Of a stretch of 64,000 nt of DNA, positions 7,715 through 15,347 are shown piece by piece. Source of the stretch: Porcincola sp945869225 (GTDB lineage: Bacteria; Bacillota; Clostridia; Lachnospirales; Lachnospiraceae); NCBI RefSeq assembly GCF_052118625.1, contig NZ_JBQKGW010000004.1, positions 62,001 to 126,000 on the forward strand, given 5' to 3'. The notes below the pieces were generated by a model. It did no database searches. It saw only the letters and a list, made by a program, of their open reading frames with translations, and had not been told where the DNA came from. Position 1 is the stretch's first letter. The number at the start of each line of letters is the position of its first letter. A program made the translations under genes and the position numbers.

Positions 7715-7755
7715 TAAAAACACCAACCCCAGAGCGAATGCTCGTAGAATCGGTG
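7715..7755 (-). terminator. Probable terminator of the tRNA-Lys transcript
   Basis: On the minus strand CACCGATTC pairs with GGGGTTGGTG (9 bp with three G-T pairs) around an inner GAGC/GCTC hairpin, followed by TTTTTATT. It lies just past the tRNA 3' end. Confidence 0.55.
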
Positions 7756-7763
7756 CTTTCCAA

Positions 7764-7836
7764 TGCGCCTTCAGGGGCTCGAACCCTGGACACCCTGATT
7801 AAGAGTCAGGTGCTCTACCAACTGAGCTAAAAGCGC
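7764..7836 (-). tRNA. tRNA-Lys, anticodon CUU
   Basis: A 73-base cloverleaf: acceptor GCGCTTT/AAGGCGC, D arm GCTC-AGTTGGTA-GAGC, anticodon arm CCTGA-CTCTTAA-TCAGG, variable loop GTGTC, T arm CAGGG-TTCGAGC-CCCTG, discriminator A. The anticodon CUU reads AAG (Lys). CCA is not encoded; TTGG follows. Confidence 0.97.
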
Positions 7837-7884
7837 TTATTCTTTTTGGCGGCTCGGTGTTCTCTCTTCCGAAGCACAGAAAGA

Positions 7885-7913
7885 ATTATATGCCTCAATC
7901 CGGAAGAATGCAA
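7885..7913 (-). promoter_or_regulatory. Promoter of tRNA-Lys
   Basis: On the minus strand: -35 TTGCAT (7908-7913), 17-bp spacer, perfect -10 TATAAT (7885-7890), about 50 bp before the tRNA 5' end. Nothing else was recognised between here and the terminator at 8117. Confidence 0.85.
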
Positions 7914-8116
7914 GGGGTATTCTGTTCAACTTTATCGTTATATTTCATGTGTTGTCTGATATTATTATCGATCTATATATTTTGCCGCTCTTTTTTGTCG
8001 GGCGGTGTCCTTGCGCCTCTGAAACGTTTCGTCTCCCAATGCTGTGCATTCTTTCAAAGCTGTTCATTCTTACCCGGTTGACTGCTTTGCCGAAGGCCCC
8101 GTCCGCCCGCGCTTCG

Positions 8117-8152
8117 AAAAAAAAGGATTCTCACGATTGCGAGAATCCTTTT
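8117..8152 (-). terminator. Terminator of the NlpC/P60 gene
   Basis: Stem GGATTCTC (8125-8132) with GAGAATCC (8141-8148); on the minus strand it is followed by a run of eight T (8124-8117). It lies 22 bases past the stop codon. Confidence 0.9.
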
Positions 8153-8173
8153 CCCAGTATTCAAACTATCTGC

Positions 8174-9979
8174 TTACCATGCTCTGACTGCGCATACCGG
8201 ATTGCGGTAGCTGATCGAGGAGATGGTGATCCCCGTTCTCTCATTCGATGCGTGGCAGACCTGGCCGTTTCCGATATAGATTGTGACATGTCCGATTCCT
8301 CCGCCGTTGTCATAGAAGAGCAGGTCACCCGGCTGGATGTCAGAAAGCGATACCTGCGTTCCGCATCCGGACTGAGCCGCCGCGTTGTGCGGAAGGCTGA
8401 TACCGAAGTGGCTGAAGACTGCCATCGTAAACCCGGAGCAGTCCGCACCACCGGTCAGACTTGCCCCGCCGTACACATACGGATTGCCGACAAACTGTGT
8501 CGCATATGCCGCGATCTGAGCTCCCAGAGAAGAGGTCTGCTGCGCTTCTGTCTCCGGCGCTGATGTCTCAGCACTCGTCTCCGGTGCGGAAGTCTCCGGC
8601 GCCGATGTCTCGGCAGTCGTCTCCGGCGCGGAGGTTTCCGGCGCTGTTGTCTCAGCGGTGGTCTCCTGTGTCTGAGACGATGTGCTTCCACTTCCGATGG
8701 CATTCAGATATGCCTGATAAGCCGCAATCGCCGCATCCGCCTTTGCCTGCGCGTCTGCCTCATCCGTCGGATGATTGGCTGCATCCTGCGCCTGCAGGTA
8801 TGCCTGATAGAGAGCATCTGCATCGGTCCCGACCGAGGATACCGCTGTTTCAGCCGGCTGGCTGGAAGTATCCGCGCTCTGTGACGCCTGGCTGTCTGTC
8901 GCCTGGGAGGTCCCGGCTGAAACGCCAAGCGACTGGAGATATGCCTGGTATGCGCTGACCGCTGCATCCGCTTTCTGTTTTGCGTCTTCCTCGCTGACCG
9001 GGTGCATTGCCGCATCCTGTGCCGCAAGGTACGCCTGATACAGGGCATCAGACTCGGAATTCGAGGCTGTGCTTGTATCCGTATATGTCACATCTGAAGA
9101 GCTGTCACCGGCTGAAGCAGATGGATCAGAGGAAGTGTCAGCCGGCACCGTCTCAGAAGGTGCCGCGTCGGTTGATACCGTCTCTGCCGCGTCTGTTCCC
9201 TCATACGACGCCTGGCTGTCTGCTGCGGCTGCCTGCGCCTCGCTCTGTGCCGTACTCTCAGATTCTTCCGATACAGTCATTCCGGAGCTGTATGCCGTGC
9301 TCGCATAGACATAGTCCGCGGAAACCCATCCATAGGTGTCATGGTCGATGCAGACTTTAAGCCAGTCGCCATCATCCTGGACAACCTCAAGGGAATCGGA
9401 CTGAGTCGCTGTCGCAACAATATCTGAATCTGTGCTCTTGTCAGCGCGAACATTCAGCACCTTCGCCCCAACCTCCGCGGTTGTATATCCGGACGTTGCC
9501 GCGATCTGCTGTGCGTCCGACCCGGTGGCAATATACTGTCCTGCCACATACCCTTCAACATTGCCAGACTTGATCTTGTACCAGCCATTCTCGTCAACAT
9601 CCTCGATCTGAACAGCATTCTTATTATTCAGGACACCGACAATCTCGCCATCCGTATCCCCGGATGCACGGACATTGATCTGGCCATCGCAAAGCGCAAA
9701 GCCTGTCGTTCCCACCATGCTTTTGTCGACTTCCGTCTGTGGAGCTGTCTCCGACTGGGCCTGTGTTTCGGTCTGAGCCGCTTCGGTCTGCGGTGCTTCG
9801 GTCTGCGGTGCTTCAGTCTGATCTTCCGACTCTGCCTTCTTCTGGTTCCCTGCATCTGCCAGCGTCCCGACTCCTACCAGCGCCACATCTCCGCCAGCAT
9901 ATACCGCCGCTCCTGTACCAGTGAAGGTAAGCCCTGCCGCCAGACAGAACGCTACTGCTTTTGCCATTGCCTTATTCAT
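8174..9979 (-). CDS. Secreted SH3-NlpC/P60 cell-wall hydrolase
   Basis: 601 residues from ATG 9979, chosen for AGGGGG 8 bases upstream. Order: signal peptide (1-28, cleavage near VYA), a TEAPQ/TEAAQ-rich linker, two bacterial SH3 domains (about 95-152 and 165-226), a Ser/Ala/Thr-rich spacer, two copies of a 44-residue helical module beginning DALYQAYL (311-354 and 388-431), a PETSA-rich linker, then an NlpC/P60 domain (485-601). Catalytic C514 (GGADCSGF), H564 (GIGHVTIY) and H576 (CHASNE) are present. NlpC/P60 enzymes cut stem peptides of peptidoglycan, often between D-gamma-Glu and the diamino acid; SH3 domains bind the wall. A WalR-like box lies before its promoter, which fits a wall hydrolase under the essential WalKR system (inference). 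Confidence 0.93.
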   Translation of the reverse strand: MNKAMAKAVAFCLAAGLTFTGTGAAVYAGGDVALVGVGTLADAGNQKKAESEDQTEAPQTEAPQTEAAQTETQAQSETAPQTEVDKSMVGTTGFALCDGQINVRASGDTDGEIVGVLNNKNAVQIEDVDENGWYKIKSGNVEGYVAGQYIATGSDAQQIAATSGYTTAEVGAKVLNVRADKSTDSDIVATATQSDSLEVVQDDGDWLKVCIDHDTYGWVSADYVYASTAYSSGMTVSEESESTAQSEAQAAAADSQASYEGTDAAETVSTDAAPSETVPADTSSDPSASAGDSSSDVTYTDTSTASNSESDALYQAYLAAQDAAMHPVSEEDAKQKADAAVSAYQAYLQSLGVSAGTSQATDSQASQSADTSSQPAETAVSSVGTDADALYQAYLQAQDAANHPTDEADAQAKADAAIAAYQAYLNAIGSGSTSSQTQETTAETTAPETSAPETTAETSAPETSAPETSAETSAPETEAQQTSSLGAQIAAYATQFVGNPYVYGGASLTGGADCSGFTMAVFSHFGISLPHNAAAQSGCGTQVSLSDIQPGDLLFYDNGGGIGHVTIYIGNGQVCHASNERTGITISSISYRNPVCAVRAW

Positions 9980-10057
9980 TGGCCATGCCCCCTTGATTCC
10001 CATATTCTTTCGGATTCTTTTCAAATATTACGGATATGTTACAAATCAACTGTCGTT

Positions 10058-10086
10058 ATGTTAACATCCTCGGGGAGCGTTGTCAA
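10058..10086 (-). promoter_or_regulatory. Promoter of the NlpC/P60 gene
   Basis: On the minus strand: -35 TTGACA (10081-10086), 17-bp spacer, -10 TAACAT (10058-10063), about 80 bp upstream of the start codon. Confidence 0.75.
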
Positions 10087-10104
10087 GATTTTAGACCTTG
10101 TTTT

Positions 10105-10121
10105 TTAACAATATTGTAACA
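10105..10121 (-). promoter_or_regulatory. WalR-like binding site
   Basis: On the minus strand: TGTTAC-N5-TGTTAA, an exact match to the known WalR (YycF) consensus TGTWAH-N5-TGTWAH, placed 18 bp upstream of the -35 box of a peptidoglycan hydrolase gene. Further half-sites (TGTTAA at the -10 region, TGTAAC downstream) are nearby. Binding is inferred. Confidence 0.6.
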
Positions 10122-10167
10122 TTTATGCAGAAGCCTCCCGGAAGAGCACGCCTTGCGCGCCAGACGC

Positions 10168-10203
10168 AGAATGGGCCGGGTGCCTGTGCACCCGACCCAT
10201 TCT
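10168..10203. other. Strong hairpin after mtnA, no U-tract
   Basis: AGAATGGG and CGGGTGC arms pair with GCACCCG and CCCATTCT around a 4-base loop (15 bp with one mismatch). It follows the mtnA stop by 34 bases on the minus strand. No T run follows on either strand, so it may be a weak terminator or an mRNA 3'-end stabiliser. Confidence 0.5.
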
Positions 10204-10236
10204 GTAAATCCTGTACGTGATACAGCGTTTTTTCTC

Positions 10237-11340
10237 TCACAGTCCGATTTTCCGGAAGGCATCCTCAAACGGCGCTGTGCACAGTCCCTTCTCTGTAATC
10301 ATTCCCGTAATCAGGGAGTGGTCTGTGACATCAAACGCCGGATTATACACCTCCACATTCTCCGGCGCCATCCGCTCCTGATACCACATCTCCGTGACCT
10401 CATCCGGATCGCGCATTTCGATCGGAATCTGGCTGCCGGACGGTGTTTCCATATCAATCGTCGAGGACGGCGCGCAGACGTAGAACGGGATCCCGTAATG
10501 CTTTGCAATGATGGCAAGCCCGGATGTCCCGATCTTGTTCGCAAAATCACCGTTTCTCGCGACGCGGTCGCAGCCTACAAAGATGATGTCGATCAGCCCG
10601 GCTCTCATCAGGCTGGAGGCCATGTTGTCGCACTGGACGGTCGTGGTGATGCCTGCCGACGCAACCTCGAACGACGTGAGCCTGGCGCCCTGAAGCAGCG
10701 GTCTGGTCTCGTCACAGTAGACATGCATGTCTGTTCCCTTCCAGCCATGCTCCAGCGCAATATACATCGGAGCGGTCGCCGTTCCATACTTGGCAGTTGC
10801 CAGTGTTCCGGCATTGCAGTGCGTCTCGATCCCGATCGGACGCCCTTCTTTTTTCAGATCCTTCAGCAGGCCAAACCCGATCTCACCGATATTCCGGCTG
10901 ATCTGGACATCCTCCGCCTGAATTCTGTCGGCCTCCCGGTAGAGGATCTCCTGAATCTCCGGAATGCTCTTCGTCCGATTGTCCAGCAGCGTCTTCTCCA
11001 TCCGGTTCAACGCCCAGAATAGATTGACAGCAGTCGGCCTGGAGGAGGCAAGGTATTCCTTGTTGGCTTTGAATTCGCTGTAAAATGAGTCAAAATCCGC
11101 TGCCTGGCTTCTGGAGGACAGGACAGCCATGCCATATGCGGCGCTTACCCCGATCGCCGGTGCTCCGCGGACTCTGAGTTTCTTGATGGCTTCCCAGATC
11201 TCTTCCTTCGTGCGGAGATTGATTCTTTTCACCGTCCCCGGCAGAAGCGTCTGGTCAATGATATCCAGTGCCTGTCTGTCCGGCGTCAGCCTGACGGTCA
11301 GCACCTTGTCAAAAAATTCCTCTACACTCGCATTGTTCAT
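10237..11340 (-). CDS. mtnA: S-methyl-5-thioribose-1-phosphate isomerase
   Basis: 367 residues, full length. MtnA interconverts methylthioribose-1-phosphate and methylthioribulose-1-phosphate in methionine salvage; the fold is shared with eIF2B subunits. Seen: RVRGAPAIGVSAAYG (57-71), the catalytic cysteine C175 in IETHCNAGTLAT, and catalytic D258 in VGCDRVARNGDFANKIGT. ATG 11340 follows AGGAGA at 9 bases. It sits 54 bp after dnaB, the last gene of gdpP-rplI-dnaB-mtnA. No other salvage gene is in the window, so the product may feed a different branch than the aerobic pathway (inference). Confidence 0.95.
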   Translation of the reverse strand: MNNASVEEFFDKVLTVRLTPDRQALDIIDQTLLPGTVKRINLRTKEEIWEAIKKLRVRGAPAIGVSAAYGMAVLSSRSQAADFDSFYSEFKANKEYLASSRPTAVNLFWALNRMEKTLLDNRTKSIPEIQEILYREADRIQAEDVQISRNIGEIGFGLLKDLKKEGRPIGIETHCNAGTLATAKYGTATAPMYIALEHGWKGTDMHVYCDETRPLLQGARLTSFEVASAGITTTVQCDNMASSLMRAGLIDIIFVGCDRVARNGDFANKIGTSGLAIIAKHYGIPFYVCAPSSTIDMETPSGSQIPIEMRDPDEVTEMWYQERMAPENVEVYNPAFDVTDHSLITGMITEKGLCTAPFEDAFRKIGL

Positions 11341-11394
11341 GTTTTCTGATCTCCTGATCTCTTTCGTTCCTGTGCCGATTCTGTATCCCCAATC

Positions 11395-12747
11395 TTACAC
11401 CTGCGGCATGCTCCGCTCGATCGAGGCGAACTTCGTGTACTCCGGCAGCCAGGCCAGCTCCACATCTCCCAGAGGACCGTTTCTCTGCTTGGCGATGATA
11501 CAGTCCGCAATCCCCTTCCGCTCGGTATCCGGCTTGTAGTAATCTTCCCTGTAAAGGAACATGACAACATCGGCGTCCTGCTCGATTGCGCCGGACTCCC
11601 GGAGGTCGGAGAGCACCGGCCTGTGATCCGGTCTCTGTTCGACAGCACGGGAGAGCTGCGAAAGCGCGACGACCGGAACATTCAGCTCCCTGGCCAGTCC
11701 CTTGAGGGATCTCGAGATTTCTGAAATTTCCTGCTGCCTGGAATCGCTGCTGCGCTTCGATGAACCGCTCATCAGCTGCAGGTAATCAATGATAATGATA
11801 TCAAGCCCCTGTTCAAGCTTGTATCTCCGGCACTTGCTCCGCATCTCCGGTACCGTGATGCCGGGCGTGTCATCAATGATCAGCCCGGACTTGCCGATCA
11901 TATCCGCACCGGCAATCAGACTATCCCACTCGGTGCTTGCCAGATTTCCATTTCTCAGCTTCTGGGCATCAATATTGGCCTCCTGCGCAAACAGGCGGCG
12001 GACAAGCTGGCCCTTTGACATCTCCAGACTGAAGATCGCGACATTCTTATGCTGGTGGATCGCCATATAATCCCCGATGTTCAGGGCAAATGCTGTTTTC
12101 CCCATCGACGGTCTTGCGGCGATGAGGATCAGGTCAGACGGCTGGAAACCGGATGTCTTGAAATCCAGATCCGCGAAGCCTGTCGAAAGCCCCGTGACAC
12201 TGGAATTCTGCCGTGCCGCCGCGGAGATCTTTGAAATCTCCTCCATCACCACATCCTGGATCGGCACATAGTCCTGGCTTTCCTTCGTCTGAAGGACCCG
12301 GAACATCTTCTCCTCTGTCTCCGCCATCAGCGCCTGGACACTCTCCCGGTTCAGATAACAGCTGTTCGTCAGAGACTCCATCGTCCGGATCATCGTCCGG
12401 AGCCTGGACTTGTCCGCTACGATCTTCGCATAATATTCGATATTCGTCGAAGTCGGAACCGCTGTGACAAGCTGCGCCAGATAACTGTCCGTCGCGATAT
12501 TCTCCGGCGCGTCCATTTCCCTGAGCCTGTTCTGGATTGTCACGCTGTCGACCGGCTGGCCTTCATTATCCAGAGAGACGATGGCTGAAAACAGCAGAGC
12601 GAAGGACTTCTGATAGAAATCGTCCGGGCTCAGATACTTCTGTGCCACGGAGATGGCCTCAGGGTCCATCATCATGGATCCGATGACCGATGATTCCGCC
12701 GCCTGGTCATGAGGAAGTATTCTTTTGATCAGTTCCTCATCCGGCAT
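11395..12747 (-). CDS. dnaB: Replicative DNA helicase DnaB
   Basis: 450 residues, normal length. The hexameric 5'-3' helicase unwinds DNA at the replication fork and binds primase. N-terminal helical domain (about 8-110), linker, and RecA-like ATPase domain with Walker A ARPSMGKT (211-218), Walker B LDIIIIDYLQLMSG, and the typical PVVALSQLSRAVEQRPDHRP and SGAIEQDADVVMFLYR motifs. No intein. Its ATG shares one base with the rplI stop (TGATG), so translation is coupled. Bacillus calls this gene dnaC. The rplI-dnaB pair often lies not far from the origin in Bacillota. Confidence 0.97.
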   Translation of the reverse strand: MPDEELIKRILPHDQAAESSVIGSMMMDPEAISVAQKYLSPDDFYQKSFALLFSAIVSLDNEGQPVDSVTIQNRLREMDAPENIATDSYLAQLVTAVPTSTNIEYYAKIVADKSRLRTMIRTMESLTNSCYLNRESVQALMAETEEKMFRVLQTKESQDYVPIQDVVMEEISKISAAARQNSSVTGLSTGFADLDFKTSGFQPSDLILIAARPSMGKTAFALNIGDYMAIHQHKNVAIFSLEMSKGQLVRRLFAQEANIDAQKLRNGNLASTEWDSLIAGADMIGKSGLIIDDTPGITVPEMRSKCRRYKLEQGLDIIIIDYLQLMSGSSKRSSDSRQQEISEISRSLKGLARELNVPVVALSQLSRAVEQRPDHRPVLSDLRESGAIEQDADVVMFLYREDYYKPDTERKGIADCIIAKQRNGPLGDVELAWLPEYTKFASIERSMPQV

Positions 12748-13193
12748 CAGAGCGCTTCCACCTTGACTTTCAGTTCCGCTTTCACCTGCGGATGAAGCTT
12801 GACATCGACAGCCATCTCGCCTGTGTTCCTGATCGGCGCATCAATCACGATCTTCCTGCGGTCGATCTCAATTCCGAGCTGCTCCTTCATCGCGTCCGCA
12901 ATCTGTCCGTTCGAAATCGAACCGAACAGCTTTCCGCCTTCCCCTGTCTTGACCTTGAGCAGCACTGCCTTCTGCTCGATCTCCTTCTTCAGCGCTTCCG
13001 CCTCCGCCAGGTTCTCTGCCGCAACCTTTTCGTCATTGGCTTTCTTCAGCTTCAGTGTATTGAGATTCGCGCTGGTTGCCTCCACACCCTGGTTTTTCCG
13101 GATCAGAACGTTCCTTGCATATGCGTCAGAGACCTCGACGATCTCCCCCTTTTTTCCAACCTTCTTCACATCTTCCAGCAAAATGACCTTCAT
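12747..13193 (-). CDS. rplI: 50S ribosomal protein L9
   Basis: 148 residues, normal length. The N-terminal domain reads MKVILLEDVKKVGKKGEIVEV and SDAYARNVLI, then a long connecting helix (about 45-80) and a C-terminal rRNA-binding domain. L9 binds 23S rRNA at the base of the L1 stalk and limits frameshifting. ATG 13193 follows GGAGGAGA. Placed between gdpP (33 bp) and dnaB (1-base overlap). Confidence 0.97.
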   Translation of the reverse strand: MKVILLEDVKKVGKKGEIVEVSDAYARNVLIRKNQGVEATSANLNTLKLKKANDEKVAAENLAEAEALKKEIEQKAVLLKVKTGEGGKLFGSISNGQIADAMKEQLGIEIDRRKIVIDAPIRNTGEMAVDVKLHPQVKAELKVKVEAL

Positions 13194-13226
13194 AATTCTC
13201 CTCCATCTCTCTGTATCTCTGCACGG

Positions 13227-15287
13227 TCAGATCAGCTTCTCATCTGTCATCTGTTTCAGGATTTCCTTCAGTTTATCCCGTGCCTCTTCAATCTTCATCC
13301 CCTTCAGCTGGGCACCTGCCATGCTGATATGCCCCCCGCCGCCAAGCTTTTCCATGACGAGCTGGACATTCGCCTCATCAATCGAACGGGCGCTGATAAA
13401 GATCTCATTCTCATAGTCAGTCAGGACAAATGAAGCCCTGACGCCGACAATGTTCAGCAGTTCATTCGCCGCCTGCGCGCCGACAACATTCGGGCTCTTC
13501 AGCCCTTCCGGCGGAAGGATCGAGATGGCATAGGCGCCCATATAGATCTCCGCATTCCGGACCGCCTCGGCCCGCGCCTTATAGCTGTCCATGTCATCCC
13601 GAAGCAGTTTCCGGACTCTTGTGATATCCGCACCGCTTCTTCTCAGATAAGCAGCCGCCTCGAATGTCCGGGCTCCTGTCTTGGCTACAAAATTGTTGGT
13701 ATCGATGAGAATGCCGGCGTACATACAGTCTGCCTCAAGGCTTCTGAGCCGGACATTCTCCTCGAAATACTGGAGAATCTCGGCGATCATCTCACAGGCG
13801 GAGGACGCCGACGGCTCAATATAACTCAGGGAAGCATTCTCGATCTTCTCGGTATTCTGTCTGTGGTGATCCAGTACAACCACCGTATCTGTCCGGTTTA
13901 AAAGCTCACCGCACTCCAGAAGCGACGGCCGGTTCGTATCCACGACAATGACGGCGGTCGATTCATCGGTCATCGCCAGCGCCTGGTCATGACTGATGAA
14001 CAGCCCGTCCTTGTAATCCTTGCTCTCCTTCAGAAGCTCCAGCCACTGGCTGATCGAACCGGTCTCTGTGCCCATCACGATATGCGCCGGCTTTCCGAGC
14101 GCCCGCGCCGCCCGGCAGATTCCAACTGCAGCCCCGAGGCTGTCCATGTCCATAAAGCGATGCCCCATCGCGATCACCGAGTTCTTTGTGATCATGATCT
14201 CACGCATCGCCTGCGCCTTCACGCGCGCCTTGACACGTGTATGCTGTTCATTTCTCTGGGATTTACCGCCGAAGAAGGTCATCTGAGATGCATTGTTGAC
14301 CACCGCCTGGTCACCGCCCCTGCCCAGCGCCATCTCGATCGCGGAGCGGGCCTTCTCATAGTTTTCAATGTAGGTTTTCCCGCCGATCCCTGCGCCGATG
14401 CTCAGCGTAATGCTGACTTCATTCCCGATGTTGATGGTCTTGACCGATTCCAGCACAGAAAAATGATCGGCCATCAGCGCGTCAAGGCTCTTCCGGTTGA
14501 AGACAACCATGTACTTGTCCTTCTCGAGCTTCTTCGGAAGGCAGTCGTACGATGTAAAGTACTTCATGATCTGCCGGTCCACCAGGACGCTGATCAGGGA
14601 GCTGTGCACCTCGTCAACCCCCTCCAGTGCTTCATCATAATTGTCCAGGTCCACCAGGGCCACTGCAAACCGCTGATCCCGGTTTTCCTGACGCAGCCGA
14701 TTCAGGTCTGTCTCATCCAGGAAATAGATGATATAGAAATAACTGCTCTCGCCATCCCTTGCTTCCCTTGAGATCAGCTCCGTCCCGTCAATCAGATCAT
14801 CGATCACGATCCGCTGCACGTGAGCGCGAAAGTCCATATTCTCATAGTGGACCTGTACATCCTTATCCCACTCCGCGGCAGGAAATGTATCCTGCTGAAG
14901 CTCCGGAAACAGGGTGGCGATATTCTTATCGTAGTCCTCAGGCTTCTTTGACAGCTCGCAGAGCCTGTCATTCATCCACAGAATCCGGCCGTCCGCCGAC
15001 ACAATCGTCACGGGAAGCTCAATCTGACGCAGGATTTCCTCCTGTTTCTGTCCGAAGCTCGTTGCAAAGTCAACCAGCCCCCTCAGGATTCTCGGCCGGT
15101 AATACAGATAAACTCCGAGGATCAGCACAAAGTAGCAGCAGGTAAAAAGCAGCGTCACGATGCCCGCGTTTGTACTGATCCTGAAATTGAGCGCCACCAG
15201 CACAACGAGGGAAAGGGACAGCACGACGCTCCAGCTCCAGTGCATCCCCAGATTCCCGCTGTATCTGATCCGTGGGTTATTTTTCAT
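13227..15287 (-). CDS. gdpP: Cyclic-di-AMP phosphodiesterase GdpP
   Basis: 686 residues, the usual layout: two membrane helices (about 16-36 and 42-62), a PAS-like domain (about 85-160), a degenerate GGDEF domain (about 205-335), a DHH domain with GHRFMDMDSLGAA (375-387; H376, D380, D382), VIVVD (446-450), D473-H474-H475 in VVVLDHHRQ, and D529, and a DHHA1 domain with GGGGH (649-653). GdpP hydrolyses c-di-AMP, the second messenger that controls potassium uptake and wall homeostasis. A TrkA/TrkH potassium system is encoded 14 kb away, a plausible target of the same signal (inference). First gene of the gdpP-rplI-dnaB-mtnA group. Confidence 0.96.
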   Translation of the reverse strand: MKNNPRIRYSGNLGMHWSWSVVLSLSLVVLVALNFRISTNAGIVTLLFTCCYFVLILGVYLYYRPRILRGLVDFATSFGQKQEEILRQIELPVTIVSADGRILWMNDRLCELSKKPEDYDKNIATLFPELQQDTFPAAEWDKDVQVHYENMDFRAHVQRIVIDDLIDGTELISREARDGESSYFYIIYFLDETDLNRLRQENRDQRFAVALVDLDNYDEALEGVDEVHSSLISVLVDRQIMKYFTSYDCLPKKLEKDKYMVVFNRKSLDALMADHFSVLESVKTINIGNEVSITLSIGAGIGGKTYIENYEKARSAIEMALGRGGDQAVVNNASQMTFFGGKSQRNEQHTRVKARVKAQAMREIMITKNSVIAMGHRFMDMDSLGAAVGICRAARALGKPAHIVMGTETGSISQWLELLKESKDYKDGLFISHDQALAMTDESTAVIVVDTNRPSLLECGELLNRTDTVVVLDHHRQNTEKIENASLSYIEPSASSACEMIAEILQYFEENVRLRSLEADCMYAGILIDTNNFVAKTGARTFEAAAYLRRSGADITRVRKLLRDDMDSYKARAEAVRNAEIYMGAYAISILPPEGLKSPNVVGAQAANELLNIVGVRASFVLTDYENEIFISARSIDEANVQLVMEKLGGGGHISMAGAQLKGMKIEEARDKLKEILKQMTDEKLI

Positions 15288-15347
15288 GCCAATATCCTAC
15301 CATTCTTTCCGCAGATTCCGCCACCCGCGCTGCCGGGTGCCGCCTGC

